From contig DAHUXS010000002.1 in assembly GCA_027306995.1 (NCBI GenBank), positions 1 through 64,000 of the forward strand: a stretch of 64,000 nucleotides of DNA, written 5' to 3'. The DNA comes from Lysobacter sp. (GTDB lineage: Bacteria; Pseudomonadota; Gammaproteobacteria; Xanthomonadales; Xanthomonadaceae). Shown piece after piece: positions 45,440 to 53,990 of the stretch (position 1 is the first letter of the stretch; each line of letters opens with the position of its first letter). Under the pieces are notes generated by a model. The model saw only the letters and a program-made list of their open reading frames with translations. It was not told the DNA's origin and searched no databases. The translations under genes and the position numbers were made by a program.

Positions 45440-46660
45440 ATGACTTCCAGACCCGTTGCCGTTCTTTCCGTCGCCGCACTGACTGCCGCTTTTGGCATCG
45501 CCTTCGCGCAGACGCCCGCGCCTGCCCCGGCCGCCACCGCGCCTGCCGCGGTCGCCACCGGCGAGTTGCCGATCCCGACGGCGCCGGCGCCCGCCGTGTC
45601 CAAGGCCTGGGTGGTGATGGATTACGCGACCGGCCAGGTGCTGGCGGGCGACAACATCGACACCCAGCTCGAACCGGCCAGCATCACCAAGGTGATGACG
45701 AGCTACGTCATCGCCGCGGAAATCGCCAAGGGCAAAGTCAAGGCGACCGATCCGGTGATGATGACCGAGCACGCCTGGAAGACCGGCGGTGCCGGCACCG
45801 ACGGCAGCTACAGCGGCTTCGAAGTCAACAAGACCGCACCGCTGGAACAGATGGAAACCGGCATGGTGGTGCAGTCGGGCAACGATGCCGCGATCGCGCT
45901 GGCCGAGCACGTCGCCGGCAGCGAGGAAGCCTTCGCCCAGTTGATGAACAGCTACGCCGCCAAGATCGGCATGAAGAACAGCCACTTCGTCGATCCAACC
46001 GGTCTCTCCGCGCAGGGCCACCTGTCCACCGCGCACGACCTGGCGCTGCTGGGCCGCGCGCTGATCCACGATTACCCGCAGGCCTATGCGCTGAACAAGA
46101 TCAAGGAGTTCACCGTCGGCCCGATCACCCAGCCCAATCGCAACCTGCTGTTGTGGCGCGACGCATCGGTCGACGGCATCAAGACCGGCCACACCTCCAA
46201 CGCCGGCTACTGCCTGATGGCGTCGGCGCAGCGCGGCGACCAGCGCCTGATCGCGGTGGTGCTGGGCGATACCAGCGAGAAGCAGCGTGCCGACGACGTC
46301 CAGGCCCTGCTCAACTGGGGCTTCCGCTTCTACGAAACGCACAAGTTGTATGACGCCAACGCGCAGGTCAGCGTGCAGAAGGTGTGGAAGGGCGCGAGCC
46401 CGCAGGTGCGCCTGGGCGTGGCCGAGCCGCTGCTCATCACTGTGCCGCGCGGTCGCTTCGAATCGCTGAAGTCGTCGATGGAAGTGCCGCAGAACCTGAT
46501 CGCGCCGATCGCCAAGGGCCAGAAAGTCGGCACGATCAAACTTTCTTTGGATGGCAAGCAAATCGTCGAGGCGCCGCTGGTGGCCATCGATGCAGTCGAC
46601 CAAGGTGGTTTCTTCCGCCGCCTGTGGGACAGCCTCGTCATGTGGTGGAAGTCGCGCTAA
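45440..46660 (+). CDS. dacC: D-alanyl-D-alanine carboxypeptidase (PBP5/6 family)
   Basis: 406 aa. Signal peptide MTSRPVAVLSVAALTAAFGIAFA. The catalytic domain has S81-I-T-K84 in EPASITKVMT, SGN in VQSGNDAAIA, and KTG in DGIKTGHTSNAGY. The C-terminal PBP5 domain (about 300-385) ends in an amphipathic helix (FFRRLWDSLVMWWKSR) for inner-membrane attachment. It removes the terminal D-Ala from pentapeptides and so limits cross-linking. The symbol could equally be dacA. Confidence 0.94.
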   Translation: MTSRPVAVLSVAALTAAFGIAFAQTPAPAPAATAPAAVATGELPIPTAPAPAVSKAWVVMDYATGQVLAGDNIDTQLEPASITKVMTSYVIAAEIAKGKVKATDPVMMTEHAWKTGGAGTDGSYSGFEVNKTAPLEQMETGMVVQSGNDAAIALAEHVAGSEEAFAQLMNSYAAKIGMKNSHFVDPTGLSAQGHLSTAHDLALLGRALIHDYPQAYALNKIKEFTVGPITQPNRNLLLWRDASVDGIKTGHTSNAGYCLMASAQRGDQRLIAVVLGDTSEKQRADDVQALLNWGFRFYETHKLYDANAQVSVQKVWKGASPQVRLGVAEPLLITVPRGRFESLKSSMEVPQNLIAPIAKGQKVGTIKLSLDGKQIVEAPLVAIDAVDQGGFFRRLWDSLVMWWKSR

Positions 46661-46801
46661 AACCTGCCCACGTTCCTGCTGCGCTCGGCAGCTTGCGCGC
46701 GGGCGGTGCTCGGAATCCTCATGTACCACGACGTACACTGCGGTTCCTGCGCTCCGTCCACGCGCAATCTGCCATCGCTCGCGACGGAACGTGAACAGGT
46801 T
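46661..46801. repeat. 141-base nested imperfect inverted repeat
   Basis: This fills almost the whole gap from the dacC stop to just before the DUF493 start. Outer arms AACCTGCCCACGTTCC (46661-46676) and GGAACGTGAACAGGTT (46786-46801) pair at 14 of 16 positions. Middle arms around 46681-46706 and 46755-46783 are largely complementary. Inner arms GGAATCCTCATGTAC and GTACACTGCGGTTCC (46712-46747) close on a 6-base loop. It could be a miniature repetitive element or a long RNA hairpin controlling DUF493-lipB. Confidence 0.7.
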
Positions 46802-46821
46802 TGAATGAGAGGTTTTTGGGT

Positions 46822-47100
46822 ATGGAAATCAAATCCGATAATCCCGAGCACGGCTTCCAGTTCCCCGGCGTGTTCGAAATCACCGCGATGGGACCAGCCG
46901 ATGCCGGTCTCGAAGCGGTGATCCCGACCTTGCTCGAGGACGCCGGCATCGAGGTGTTGCGCGAAACCGTCGCCACCCGCGATTCCTCGGGCGGCAAGTA
47001 CGTCTCGATCAAGCTCAGCTTCAAGGCGGAATCGCGCGCGCAGTACGAAGCCGCGCATACCGCATTGCGCGAACATCCCGAGGTGAAGTGGACGCTCTGA
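46822..47100 (+). CDS. DUF493 (YbeD-like) protein
   Basis: 92 aa, small cytosolic alpha/beta protein related to E. coli YbeD ([18 protein letters not shown] start, [18 protein letters not shown] core). YbeD lies between dacA and lipB in E. coli, the same order as here; an allosteric role in lipoate metabolism has been suggested but not proved. The ATG at 46822 is used; a TTG at 46801 is in frame but inside the inverted repeat. It overlaps lipB by 13 bases. Confidence 0.88.
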   Translation: MEIKSDNPEHGFQFPGVFEITAMGPADAGLEAVIPTLLEDAGIEVLRETVATRDSSGGKYVSIKLSFKAESRAQYEAAHTALREHPEVKWTL

Positions 47101-47765
47101 TCGTCCGCGAACTCGGGCGCCAACCCTACGCGCCGGTGTGGCATGCGATGCAGGGCTTCACCGACGCGCGCAGTGATGCCACGACCGATGAGTTGTGGGT
47201 GGTCGAACACGATCCGGTGTTCACCCTTGGCCAGGCCGGCAAGCCCGAGCACGTGCTCGCGCCCGGCGACATTCCGGTGATTCCGGTCGATCGCGGCGGC
47301 CAGGTGACCTATCACGGTCCCGGCCAGATCGTTGCCTATCCGCTGCTCGACCTGAAACGCCTCGGCATCGGCGTGCGCGAATACGTGTGTCGCATCGAGC
47401 AGGCGATCATCGACACGTTGGGCGAATGGAACATCGCCGCCGTGCGTCGCGAGGGCGCGCCCGGCGTCTACGTCAACGACGCCAAGATCGCCGCGCTCGG
47501 CATCCGTGTCCGCCGCGGCTGCACCTTCCACGGCCTCGCTTTCAACATCACCGGCCAAAGCACGCCACCGTTCCAGCGCATCAATCCCTGCGGCTACATC
47601 GGCCTGCAGGTGATCGCGCTGGACGATCTCGGCGGCCCCGGCGGCATGGAAGCGGTCAAGCCGGTGCTGGTCGCCGAGCTCGCCCGCCAGTTCGGCCTGA
47701 AGCCGCAAACCGCGCCGCCGCCCGATCTCGCCGCGCTGGCCGGCCAGAGGCGCGAGGCCGCCTGA
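47088..47765 (+). CDS. lipB: Octanoyltransferase LipB
   Basis: 225 aa. It moves octanoyl groups from acyl-carrier protein to lipoyl domains. Signatures are [13 protein letters not shown] (residues 68-80), the catalytic lysine K133 in [11 protein letters not shown], and the acyl-cysteine C168 in NPCGYIGL. The start is a GTG inside the DUF493 gene. The Ala-rich C-terminal extension after residue 205 is normal for this lineage. Confidence 0.95.
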   Translation: MDALIVRELGRQPYAPVWHAMQGFTDARSDATTDELWVVEHDPVFTLGQAGKPEHVLAPGDIPVIPVDRGGQVTYHGPGQIVAYPLLDLKRLGIGVREYVCRIEQAIIDTLGEWNIAAVRREGAPGVYVNDAKIAALGIRVRRGCTFHGLAFNITGQSTPPFQRINPCGYIGLQVIALDDLGGPGGMEAVKPVLVAELARQFGLKPQTAPPPDLAALAGQRREAA

Positions 47766-47779
47766 CCCCTCTAATGGGC

Positions 47780-47785
47780 GATAAT
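47780..47785 (+). promoter_or_regulatory. -10 box of a predicted leaderless promoter (lipA)
   Basis: GATAAT ends six bases before the lipA ATG (47792). There is no Shine-Dalgarno. The box lies just after the lipB stop, so lipA may be transcribed on its own as well as from upstream. Confidence 0.55.
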
Positions 47786-47791
47786 GGCGCC

Positions 47792-48787
47792 ATGAGCGAA
47801 CCTCGAAACATCCCGCTTGCCGTCGTCGAAGGTGGCACGCTCGAGCCGGGCGCCAAGCAGCTCGCCGGCGACAAGATCGGCCGTTCCCCGGTGCAGTTCC
47901 AGGACGCGCCCGTGCTGCGCAAGCCCTCGTGGATCCGCGTGCGCCTGCCTGCCGGCAACGCCGTGCAGCAGCTCAAGTCGAAACTGCGCGAGAACCGCCT
48001 CGTCACCGTGTGTGAGGACGCCAGTTGCCCGAACATCCACGAGTGCTTCAGCCACGGCACCGCGACGTTCATGATCATGGGCGACGTCTGCACGCGCCGT
48101 TGCAGCTTCTGCGACGTCGCGCATGGCCGTCCCAAGCCACTGGATGCAGACGAGCCGCGTCGCCTCGCCTCGACCGTCGCCGACATGGGCCTGCGCTACG
48201 TGGTGATCACCAGCGTCGATCGCGACGACCTGCGCGATGGCGGCGCCCAGCACTTCGTCGACTGCATCCGCGAAACGCGTGCCGCGGCGCCCGGCATCCG
48301 CATCGAAATCCTGACGCCGGACTTCCGCGGCAAGGGCCGCATGGAACGCGCGCTGGAGATCCTCGCCCAGGATCCGCCGGACGTGTTCAACCACAACATC
48401 GAAACGGTGCCGGACCTGTACCGCAACGTGCGTCCGGGCGCCGACTACGCGTGGTCGCTGGAATTGCTCAAGCGCTTCAAGGCGCAGCATCCGGACGTCG
48501 CCACCAAGTCGGGCATCATGCTCGGCCTCGGCGAGACGCAAGAGCAGGTCGAAGCGACCCTGCGCGACCTGCGCGCGCACAACGTCGACATGATCACCAT
48601 CGGCCAGTACCTGCAGCCGTCGCCATCGCACCATCCGGTGTTGCGCTACTGGACGCCGGAAGAGTTCAAGGCGTTCGAGGACTACGGCATGTCGCTCGGC
48701 TTCGAGCACGTCGCCTCCGGCCCGATGGTGCGTTCCAGCTACCACGCCGACCGCCAGGCCGCCGAAGCCGGCCGCCACCAGGCCTGA
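47792..48787 (+). CDS. lipA: Lipoyl synthase LipA
   Basis: 331 aa radical-SAM enzyme that inserts two sulfurs into protein-bound octanoyl chains. The auxiliary iron-sulfur cluster cysteines are C74, C79 and C85 ([12 protein letters not shown]). The radical-SAM cluster cysteines are C100, C104 and C107 (CTRRCSFC). The C-terminal RSSYHAD supplies the serine ligand of the auxiliary cluster. It follows lipB by 26 bases. The ATG at 47774 is in frame, but the GATAAT box lies downstream of it. Confidence 0.97.
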   Translation: MSEPRNIPLAVVEGGTLEPGAKQLAGDKIGRSPVQFQDAPVLRKPSWIRVRLPAGNAVQQLKSKLRENRLVTVCEDASCPNIHECFSHGTATFMIMGDVCTRRCSFCDVAHGRPKPLDADEPRRLASTVADMGLRYVVITSVDRDDLRDGGAQHFVDCIRETRAAAPGIRIEILTPDFRGKGRMERALEILAQDPPDVFNHNIETVPDLYRNVRPGADYAWSLELLKRFKAQHPDVATKSGIMLGLGETQEQVEATLRDLRAHNVDMITIGQYLQPSPSHHPVLRYWTPEEFKAFEDYGMSLGFEHVASGPMVRSSYHADRQAAEAGRHQA

Positions 48788-48947
48788 ACGCGGGCCCGGG
48801 CAGGCCAGCCTGAACGTGTGCTTCCGTCCGTCGGCCCGTGACTTCCGGGTCGCGTGATTGCGACCCCGGATGTGGCAGAGTGAATGGCGGAGTGAACGTT
48901 CGCGCATCCCGCGTGTCCAAGCTCCAGATTCGATCTTCGAGGATTCC

Positions 48948-51143
48948 ATGAAGCGACGCAGTGCAGTGTTGGGCCTGGCCCTGGCGATTCCGCTGGTGCT
49001 GGGCGCGGCGGTGGTGACCAGCCATCCTTCGGCGACCACGGCGGCGGCCAAAGGCCCGCTCGCCCAGAACACCGACCAATCGGTGACGGCGCGACTCGTC
49101 TATGGCCTGTTGTCCAACAGCCGCTACGCCTATCGCGCGCAGCCGCTCGACGAAGCGCTGTCGAAGGAAATCTTCAAGAAGTATTTCGATCTGCTCGACG
49201 GCAACAAGATGTACTTCACCGCCGACGAAGTGGCCGGTTTCGAATCGCAGCGCGCCGGCTTCGACGCCGCGTTCCGCAATGGCGACATGAAGGTGCCGTT
49301 CGCCATCTTCGAGGCCTATCGCAAGCATGCGCGCGAACGCGTGGCTTTCCAGCGTTCGCTGCTGGCCCAGGACATCTTCACGTTCGACGGCAATGACCGC
49401 TTCGAATACGACCGCGAAAAAGCCGCGTGGGCCGACAAGGCCGCGCTCGACACGCTGTGGAAGCAGTCGGTGCGCAACGACTGGCTGCGCCTGAAGCTGG
49501 CCGGTAAGCAGCCGGACGACATCCGCAAGACGCTCGATAAGCGCTATACGACCACGCTCAAGAGTATCGACGAGCTGGATTCGGAAGACGTGTTCCAGCT
49601 GGCGATGAACGCCTACGCCAACGCCACCGATCCGCACACCGACTACTTCAACCCGCGCGCCGCCGAACGCTTCAACCAGCAGATGTCGCTGTCGCTGCAG
49701 GGGATCGGCGCGCAGCTGCAGAAGCAGGACGACGTGGTGGTGGTGCGCGAACTGGTGCCGGGCGGCCCGGCCGCGATCAGCAAGCTGCTGCGCCCGGGCG
49801 ATCGCATCGTCTCGGTCGGGCAGGGCGGCTCCGGCGCGATGGAAGACGTGATCGGCTGGCGCATCGACGACGTGGTCGAGAAGATCCGCGGCACCAAGGG
49901 CACGCGCGTGCGCCTCGGCGTGGTACCGGCGAGCGCGCCGGTCGACAGCAAGCCGCACGTGATCGCGCTGACGCGCGACGTGGTCAAGCTGACCGAGGAC
50001 GCCGCCAAGGGCGAAGTGATCAACCTGCCGGCCGCGAACGGCGCGGCGGCCCGCAAGATCGGCGTGATCAAGCTGCCGAGCTTCTACGAAGACTTCAGCG
50101 CACGTCGCAGCGGCAACGACTACGCGTCGGCATCGCGCGACATCAAGCGCCTGCTCGATGGATTCAAGGCGCAGAGCGTCGATGGCGTGGTGCTGGACCT
50201 GCGCAACAACGGCGGCGGCTCGCTGGGTGAAGCGGTGCGTATCACCGGCCTGTTTGTCGATACCGGTCCGGTGGTGCAGATCCGCCAGTCGGGCGGTCGC
50301 GTCGAGGTGGATGGCGATGACGAGGCCGGCGTGGCCTGGTCCGGCCCGCTCGCGGTGCTGGTGAATCGCGGTTCGGCCTCGGCTTCGGAAATCTTCGCCG
50401 GCGCGATTCAGGATTACGGCCGCGGCCTGATCATCGGCGAGACCACCTTCGGCAAGGGCACGGTGCAGAACCTGGTCGATCTCGACCGCTTCCCGAGCGC
50501 GCGCAAGACCCAGTTCGGCCAGGTCAAGATGACCATCGCCCAGTTCTTCCGCCCGTCGGGCTCGAGCACGCAGAACAAGGGCGTGGAACCGGATATCCAC
50601 TTCCCGGTGACCGTCGATGCCAGCAGCTTCGGCGAGAGCATGTACGACAACGCATTGCCGTGGTCGAGCATTCCCGCTGCGCCGCACCTGCAGTACGGCG
50701 TGTTCGCGCCGATCCTGCCGCAGCTCGATGCCAGCCACGAGGCGCGCATCAAGAGCGATCTCGAATACCAGTGGCTGCTGCAGGATCTCGCCGAGTTCAA
50801 GGCGCTCAAGGCCAAGCACTACCTCTCGCTCAACGAGGGCGAGCGCCGCGCCGAACGCGACAAGAGCGAGGCCAAGGTGAAACAGCGCCAGGCCGAGCGC
50901 AAGCGCCTGGGCCTGCCGCTCGATCCGCTCGCCGACGATTCCACCGACGATGGCTTGGCCGGCAACGAGCGCGACATCGCCAAGGAAGCCGCGCGCGAGA
51001 AGCTGGCCGAGAACCGTCCGGATCCGCTGCTGCGCGAATCCGCCTCGATCCTCTCCGACGCGATGGGCCTGCTCGCCCACGATTCGCGCCTCGCCAGCCA
51101 GGTGTTGCCGCAGTCGGGCAACGCCGTCACCTGGGTCCGCTGA
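48948..51143 (+). CDS. prc: Tail-specific (C-terminal processing) protease Prc, S41A
   Basis: 731 aa periplasmic protease. Signal/anchor segment at residues 5-24. An N-terminal helical domain is followed by a PDZ domain (about 235-330, GIGAQLQKQDDVVVVRELVPGGPA) and the catalytic domain: LDLRNNGGGSLGEAV, S478 in GSASASEIF, D489 and K503 in TTFGKGTVQ (spacing of 25 as in E. coli S452/K477). DUF3340-like C-terminal region with charged helices. It trims or degrades cell-wall enzymes such as PBP3 and endopeptidases. GAGG lies five bases before the ATG. Confidence 0.95.
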   Translation: MKRRSAVLGLALAIPLVLGAAVVTSHPSATTAAAKGPLAQNTDQSVTARLVYGLLSNSRYAYRAQPLDEALSKEIFKKYFDLLDGNKMYFTADEVAGFESQRAGFDAAFRNGDMKVPFAIFEAYRKHARERVAFQRSLLAQDIFTFDGNDRFEYDREKAAWADKAALDTLWKQSVRNDWLRLKLAGKQPDDIRKTLDKRYTTTLKSIDELDSEDVFQLAMNAYANATDPHTDYFNPRAAERFNQQMSLSLQGIGAQLQKQDDVVVVRELVPGGPAAISKLLRPGDRIVSVGQGGSGAMEDVIGWRIDDVVEKIRGTKGTRVRLGVVPASAPVDSKPHVIALTRDVVKLTEDAAKGEVINLPAANGAAARKIGVIKLPSFYEDFSARRSGNDYASASRDIKRLLDGFKAQSVDGVVLDLRNNGGGSLGEAVRITGLFVDTGPVVQIRQSGGRVEVDGDDEAGVAWSGPLAVLVNRGSASASEIFAGAIQDYGRGLIIGETTFGKGTVQNLVDLDRFPSARKTQFGQVKMTIAQFFRPSGSSTQNKGVEPDIHFPVTVDASSFGESMYDNALPWSSIPAAPHLQYGVFAPILPQLDASHEARIKSDLEYQWLLQDLAEFKALKAKHYLSLNEGERRAERDKSEAKVKQRQAERKRLGLPLDPLADDSTDDGLAGNERDIAKEAAREKLAENRPDPLLRESASILSDAMGLLAHDSRLASQVLPQSGNAVTWVR

Positions 51144-51158
51144 TCGCTGCGATCAGCG
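51138..51158. terminator. Perfect hairpin between convergent prc and Lrp genes
   Basis: 9-bp stem CGCTGATCG / CGATCAGCG with a CTG loop. It covers the prc stop codon and the 9-base gap to the convergent regulator gene. No U-tract. Confidence 0.45.
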
Positions 51159-51635
51159 CGACGCGCGGGTTGGCAATGCCAGCCCGCGCTTGACGGTATC
51201 GAGAACCACCCGGCTCTCGAACCGCTTGATGTTCTTCTGCGGCTTCAGCAGGCGCTCCAGCAGGGCGCGATATTCCTGCACGCTGGGCGTCGCCACCATC
51301 AGCAGGTAATCCCAGTCGCCGGCCAGCGTGTAGCACTGCTGCACTTCCGGCGCGGCGCGCATGCGCGCGTAGAACGTCTTGATGTCGTGGGCCGACTCGT
51401 GCTCCATGCGCACCCACACCATGATCAGCGTCGCCGAAGCCAGCGCCTGTGGGTCGATCAAGGCGATCCGGCGCATGCCGTGTTCGCGGTAGCGCTTGAT
51501 CCGGCGCTGCACCGCGCTGGGCGACAGCCCGACCGCTTCGCCGAGGGCATCGAGGGTGAGATCGGCGTCCTGCTGCAGCAGTTCGAGCAGGCGTTGGTCG
51601 AAGCTGTCGAGGATGTGCGGCTGGTTTTTCTTCAT
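51153..51635 (-). CDS. Lrp/AsnC-family transcriptional regulator
   Basis: 160 aa. An N-terminal winged helix-turn-helix (residues 10-55: LDSFDQRLLELLQQDADLTL, EAVGLSPSAVQRRIKRYREHG) and a C-terminal RAM ligand-binding domain (about 70-150, MVWVRMEHESAHDIKTF, GDWDYLLMVATPSVQEY). These regulators respond to amino acids. It is divergent from an EamA-type exporter at 51702, a common pairing in which the regulator controls export of an amino acid or analogue. Confidence 0.92.
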   Translation of the reverse strand: MKKNQPHILDSFDQRLLELLQQDADLTLDALGEAVGLSPSAVQRRIKRYREHGMRRIALIDPQALASATLIMVWVRMEHESAHDIKTFYARMRAAPEVQQCYTLAGDWDYLLMVATPSVQEYRALLERLLKPQKNIKRFESRVVLDTVKRGLALPTRASR

Positions 51636-51673
51636 GCAAGATTCTTGCGCCAAGACGCATGATTTTTCAATCA
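51636..51673. promoter_or_regulatory. Possible Lrp-family operators in the divergent promoter region
   Basis: Two dyads lie directly upstream of the regulator start in the 66-base divergent gap: GCAAGA-T-TCTTGC (51636-51648, perfect) and TGATT-TTTC-AATCA (51660-51673, perfect, AT-rich core as liked by Lrp proteins). They could control both the regulator and the exporter gene. Confidence 0.45.
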
Positions 51674-51701
51674 GGATGCGACCGTCAGGAGTAGCCTCGA
51701 C

Positions 51702-52616
51702 ATGATGAATAGGCCTTCCGACACGCACGCACCCACGCGCACCGCGGTCATCCTGGCGCTGGCTGCGGTTTACGTCATCTGGGGATCGACCTACCTTGCG
51801 ATCAAGTTCGCGCTGGAGGGCGGCTTCACCCCGTTCTGGCTCGGTGGCATCCGCTTCCTGATCGCCGGCAGCGTGATGTTCGCCTTCCTGCGCCTGCGCG
51901 GCGAACCGATGCCGACGCGCGCGCAATGGAAGAACGCAGGGATCATGGGCATCCTGTTGCTGGTGTTCGGCAACGGCTTCGTCAATTTCGCCGAACAAAG
52001 CGTCTCGTCCGGTCTCGCGGCGGTCGCGGTGGCGTCGGCGCCGATCTGGATCGCGTTGTTCGCTCGAATGAAGGGCGACCGCCCGACGCGTCTGGAATGG
52101 GTCGGCGTGATGATCGGCTTCATCGGCGTGATCTGGCTCAACGCCGGCAGCAGCCTGCGCGCGTCGCCGGCAGGCTTGATCGCGCTGCTGATCGCGCCGC
52201 TGGCGTGGTCCTTCGGTTCGATCTGGAGTCGCGGTCGCGACCTGCCGTCGCCGTTCATGACTTCGGCGGTGCAGATGCTGTGCGCTGGCGTGGCGATGAG
52301 CATCGTCGCCACCGTCCGCGGCGAACACCTGCACACGCCGGTGACCGGCCATGCGATCGGTGCGGTGGTCTATCTGATCGTGATGGGTTCGCTGATCGGC
52401 TTCAGCGCCTATGTCTGGCTGCTGCACCACGTGCGCCCGGCGCTCGCCGGCAGCTATGCCTACGTCAATCCGGTGATCGCGGTGGTGCTGGGCGCGCTGT
52501 TGGCCCATGAACAATTCCATCTCAACGATCTCGTGCCGATGGCGATCATCGTGTTCGCGGTATTGGCGATGACGCTGGGCAAGGCCAAGCGCGGCACGCC
52601 GGCGCAGGCCAAGTGA
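51702..52616 (+). CDS. EamA-family drug/metabolite exporter (YedA-like)
   Basis: 304 aa, ten membrane helices in two EamA repeats (residues 15-145 and 160-295). VYVIWGSTYLAIKFALEGG at the start and the PALAGSYAYVNPVIAVVLGALLAHEQF segment are typical of this family. It probably exports amino acids or toxic metabolites from the cytoplasm. It is divergent from the Lrp-type regulator and followed immediately by rarD. Confidence 0.88.
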   Translation: MMNRPSDTHAPTRTAVILALAAVYVIWGSTYLAIKFALEGGFTPFWLGGIRFLIAGSVMFAFLRLRGEPMPTRAQWKNAGIMGILLLVFGNGFVNFAEQSVSSGLAAVAVASAPIWIALFARMKGDRPTRLEWVGVMIGFIGVIWLNAGSSLRASPAGLIALLIAPLAWSFGSIWSRGRDLPSPFMTSAVQMLCAGVAMSIVATVRGEHLHTPVTGHAIGAVVYLIVMGSLIGFSAYVWLLHHVRPALAGSYAYVNPVIAVVLGALLAHEQFHLNDLVPMAIIVFAVLAMTLGKAKRGTPAQAK

Positions 52617-53533
52617 TGGACGCTCCAACCGATCGCGAAATTACCCGCGGCACCTGGATGGCCGTCGCCAGCTTCGTGCTGTGGGGCGTGATGCCACTGT
52701 ACTGGCATGCACTGAAGTCGGTGCCGTCGTTGGCGATCGTTCTTCAGCGCATCGTCTGGAGCGCGTTGTTCGTCGGCGTCTTCCTGCTCTGGCGCGATGG
52801 CCGCGGCTGGTTGCGCGCCGTGCTGGCGCAGCCGCGTCTGCGCAAGATGCTGGCCGCCAGCGGCGCGCTGATCGCCTTCAACTGGGGCCTGTACATCTGG
52901 GCGGTGAACGCCGGCCACGTGGTGGAAACCGCGCTGGGCTATTTCATCAACCCGTTGCTCAACGTGTTGATCGGCGTCGTCTTCCTGCGCGAGCGGCTGC
53001 GTCCGCTGCAATGGCTGTCGGTAGCGATCGCCGTCGTCGGCGTGCTGTGGCTGACGGTCAATTACGGGCGGTTGCCGTGGATCGCACTGGCATTGGCCGG
53101 CTCGTTCGCGCTCTACGGTCTGGTCCGCAAGCTTGCGGCCGTGGATTCGGTGAGCGGGTTGGGCGTGGAAGGCGCCTATCTGTTCGTGCCGGCGCTGGCC
53201 GCGCTGGCCTGGCAGGCTGGCCACGGCGGCAGCGGTTTCGGCCAGGGCGCGTGGATCAGCAGCCTGTTGGTGCTGTCCGGCATCGTCACCGCACTGCCGC
53301 TGGTCGGATTCGCCTACGCGGTGCGGCGGGTGCCGCTGACCACTGTCGGCCTGATGCAATACATCGCCCCGACCATCCAGTTCCTACTCGGCGTGTTCGT
53401 CTTCCACGAAGCCTTCGACGGCACCCGCCTCGTCGGTTTCGTGTTGATCTGGATCGCGCTGGCGCTGTTTGCAGGCGAGGGCTTGTTGCGCTCTACTGCG
53501 GCGAGCGCGAACAAGGTCGCCGAACCGGACTGA
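52616..53533 (+). CDS. rarD: RarD-type EamA transporter
   Basis: 305 aa, ten membrane helices. RarD features: GTWMAVASFVLWGVMPLYWHAL, VLQRIVWSALFVG, NWGLYIWAVNAGHVVETALGYFINPL and the C-terminal GLMQYIAPTIQFLLGVFVFHE. The physiological substrate is unsettled. The ATG at 52616 overlaps the previous stop as TGATG; a GTG three bases earlier is also possible. It forms an operon with the upstream exporter. Confidence 0.92.
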   Translation: MDAPTDREITRGTWMAVASFVLWGVMPLYWHALKSVPSLAIVLQRIVWSALFVGVFLLWRDGRGWLRAVLAQPRLRKMLAASGALIAFNWGLYIWAVNAGHVVETALGYFINPLLNVLIGVVFLRERLRPLQWLSVAIAVVGVLWLTVNYGRLPWIALALAGSFALYGLVRKLAAVDSVSGLGVEGAYLFVPALAALAWQAGHGGSGFGQGAWISSLLVLSGIVTALPLVGFAYAVRRVPLTTVGLMQYIAPTIQFLLGVFVFHEAFDGTRLVGFVLIWIALALFAGEGLLRSTAASANKVAEPD

Positions 53534-53561
53534 CTGCCGGTTCGCGTTACTGATTCGGGCG

Positions 53562-53990
53562 TTACTGGTTCGGATCGGCCGGACCGATCGTCAGCAAGGT
53601 CATCCCGACCGGCGCGGCGGCGCCATCGCCCTGTTCGGTGGCGAGGGCGCCCTTGGCGCGCACGCGATAGCCTTCGAGCTTGAACATGTCGACGATGTCG
53701 CTTTGGGCGACCAGCTCGATGTCCTGGATGTTGTCGACGCGCTTGAAGTCGGCGTGGCTGCTCGCCAGCGGCGACACGCAGGTCGGCGCGTCGAGTTTCA
53801 TCATCAGCGCCTTGCGCGTCATCTTGCCGGGCGCGGTGACTTCCTTCGAGTACGTCTTGCCGACCAACACGGTCTGCGCCGGCGAATAGTGCAGGCAGCC
53901 GTCGTTCACGGCCTGGTCGACCGGCGCCTGCTGCTGGCAGGCAGACAGCGCAAGCACGGACAAGGGCAATGCGATCAGGAACTTGTTCAT
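53562..53990 (-). CDS. Small lipoprotein, DUF4431-like
   Basis: 142 aa. Lipoprotein signal MNKFLIALPLSVLALSAC. The mature part resembles DUF4431 (a G-x-x-x-x-x-x-x-G pattern in VGKTYSKEVTAPG, LMMKLDAPTCVSP, IQDIELVAQSD, and YRVRAKGALATEQ); this is from memory of the family pattern. Three cysteines including the lipid site. Function unknown. The start overlaps the pepQ stop (ATGA), so it is the downstream partner of pepQ. Confidence 0.7.
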   Translation of the reverse strand: MNKFLIALPLSVLALSACQQQAPVDQAVNDGCLHYSPAQTVLVGKTYSKEVTAPGKMTRKALMMKLDAPTCVSPLASSHADFKRVDNIQDIELVAQSDIVDMFKLEGYRVRAKGALATEQGDGAAAPVGMTLLTIGPADPNQ

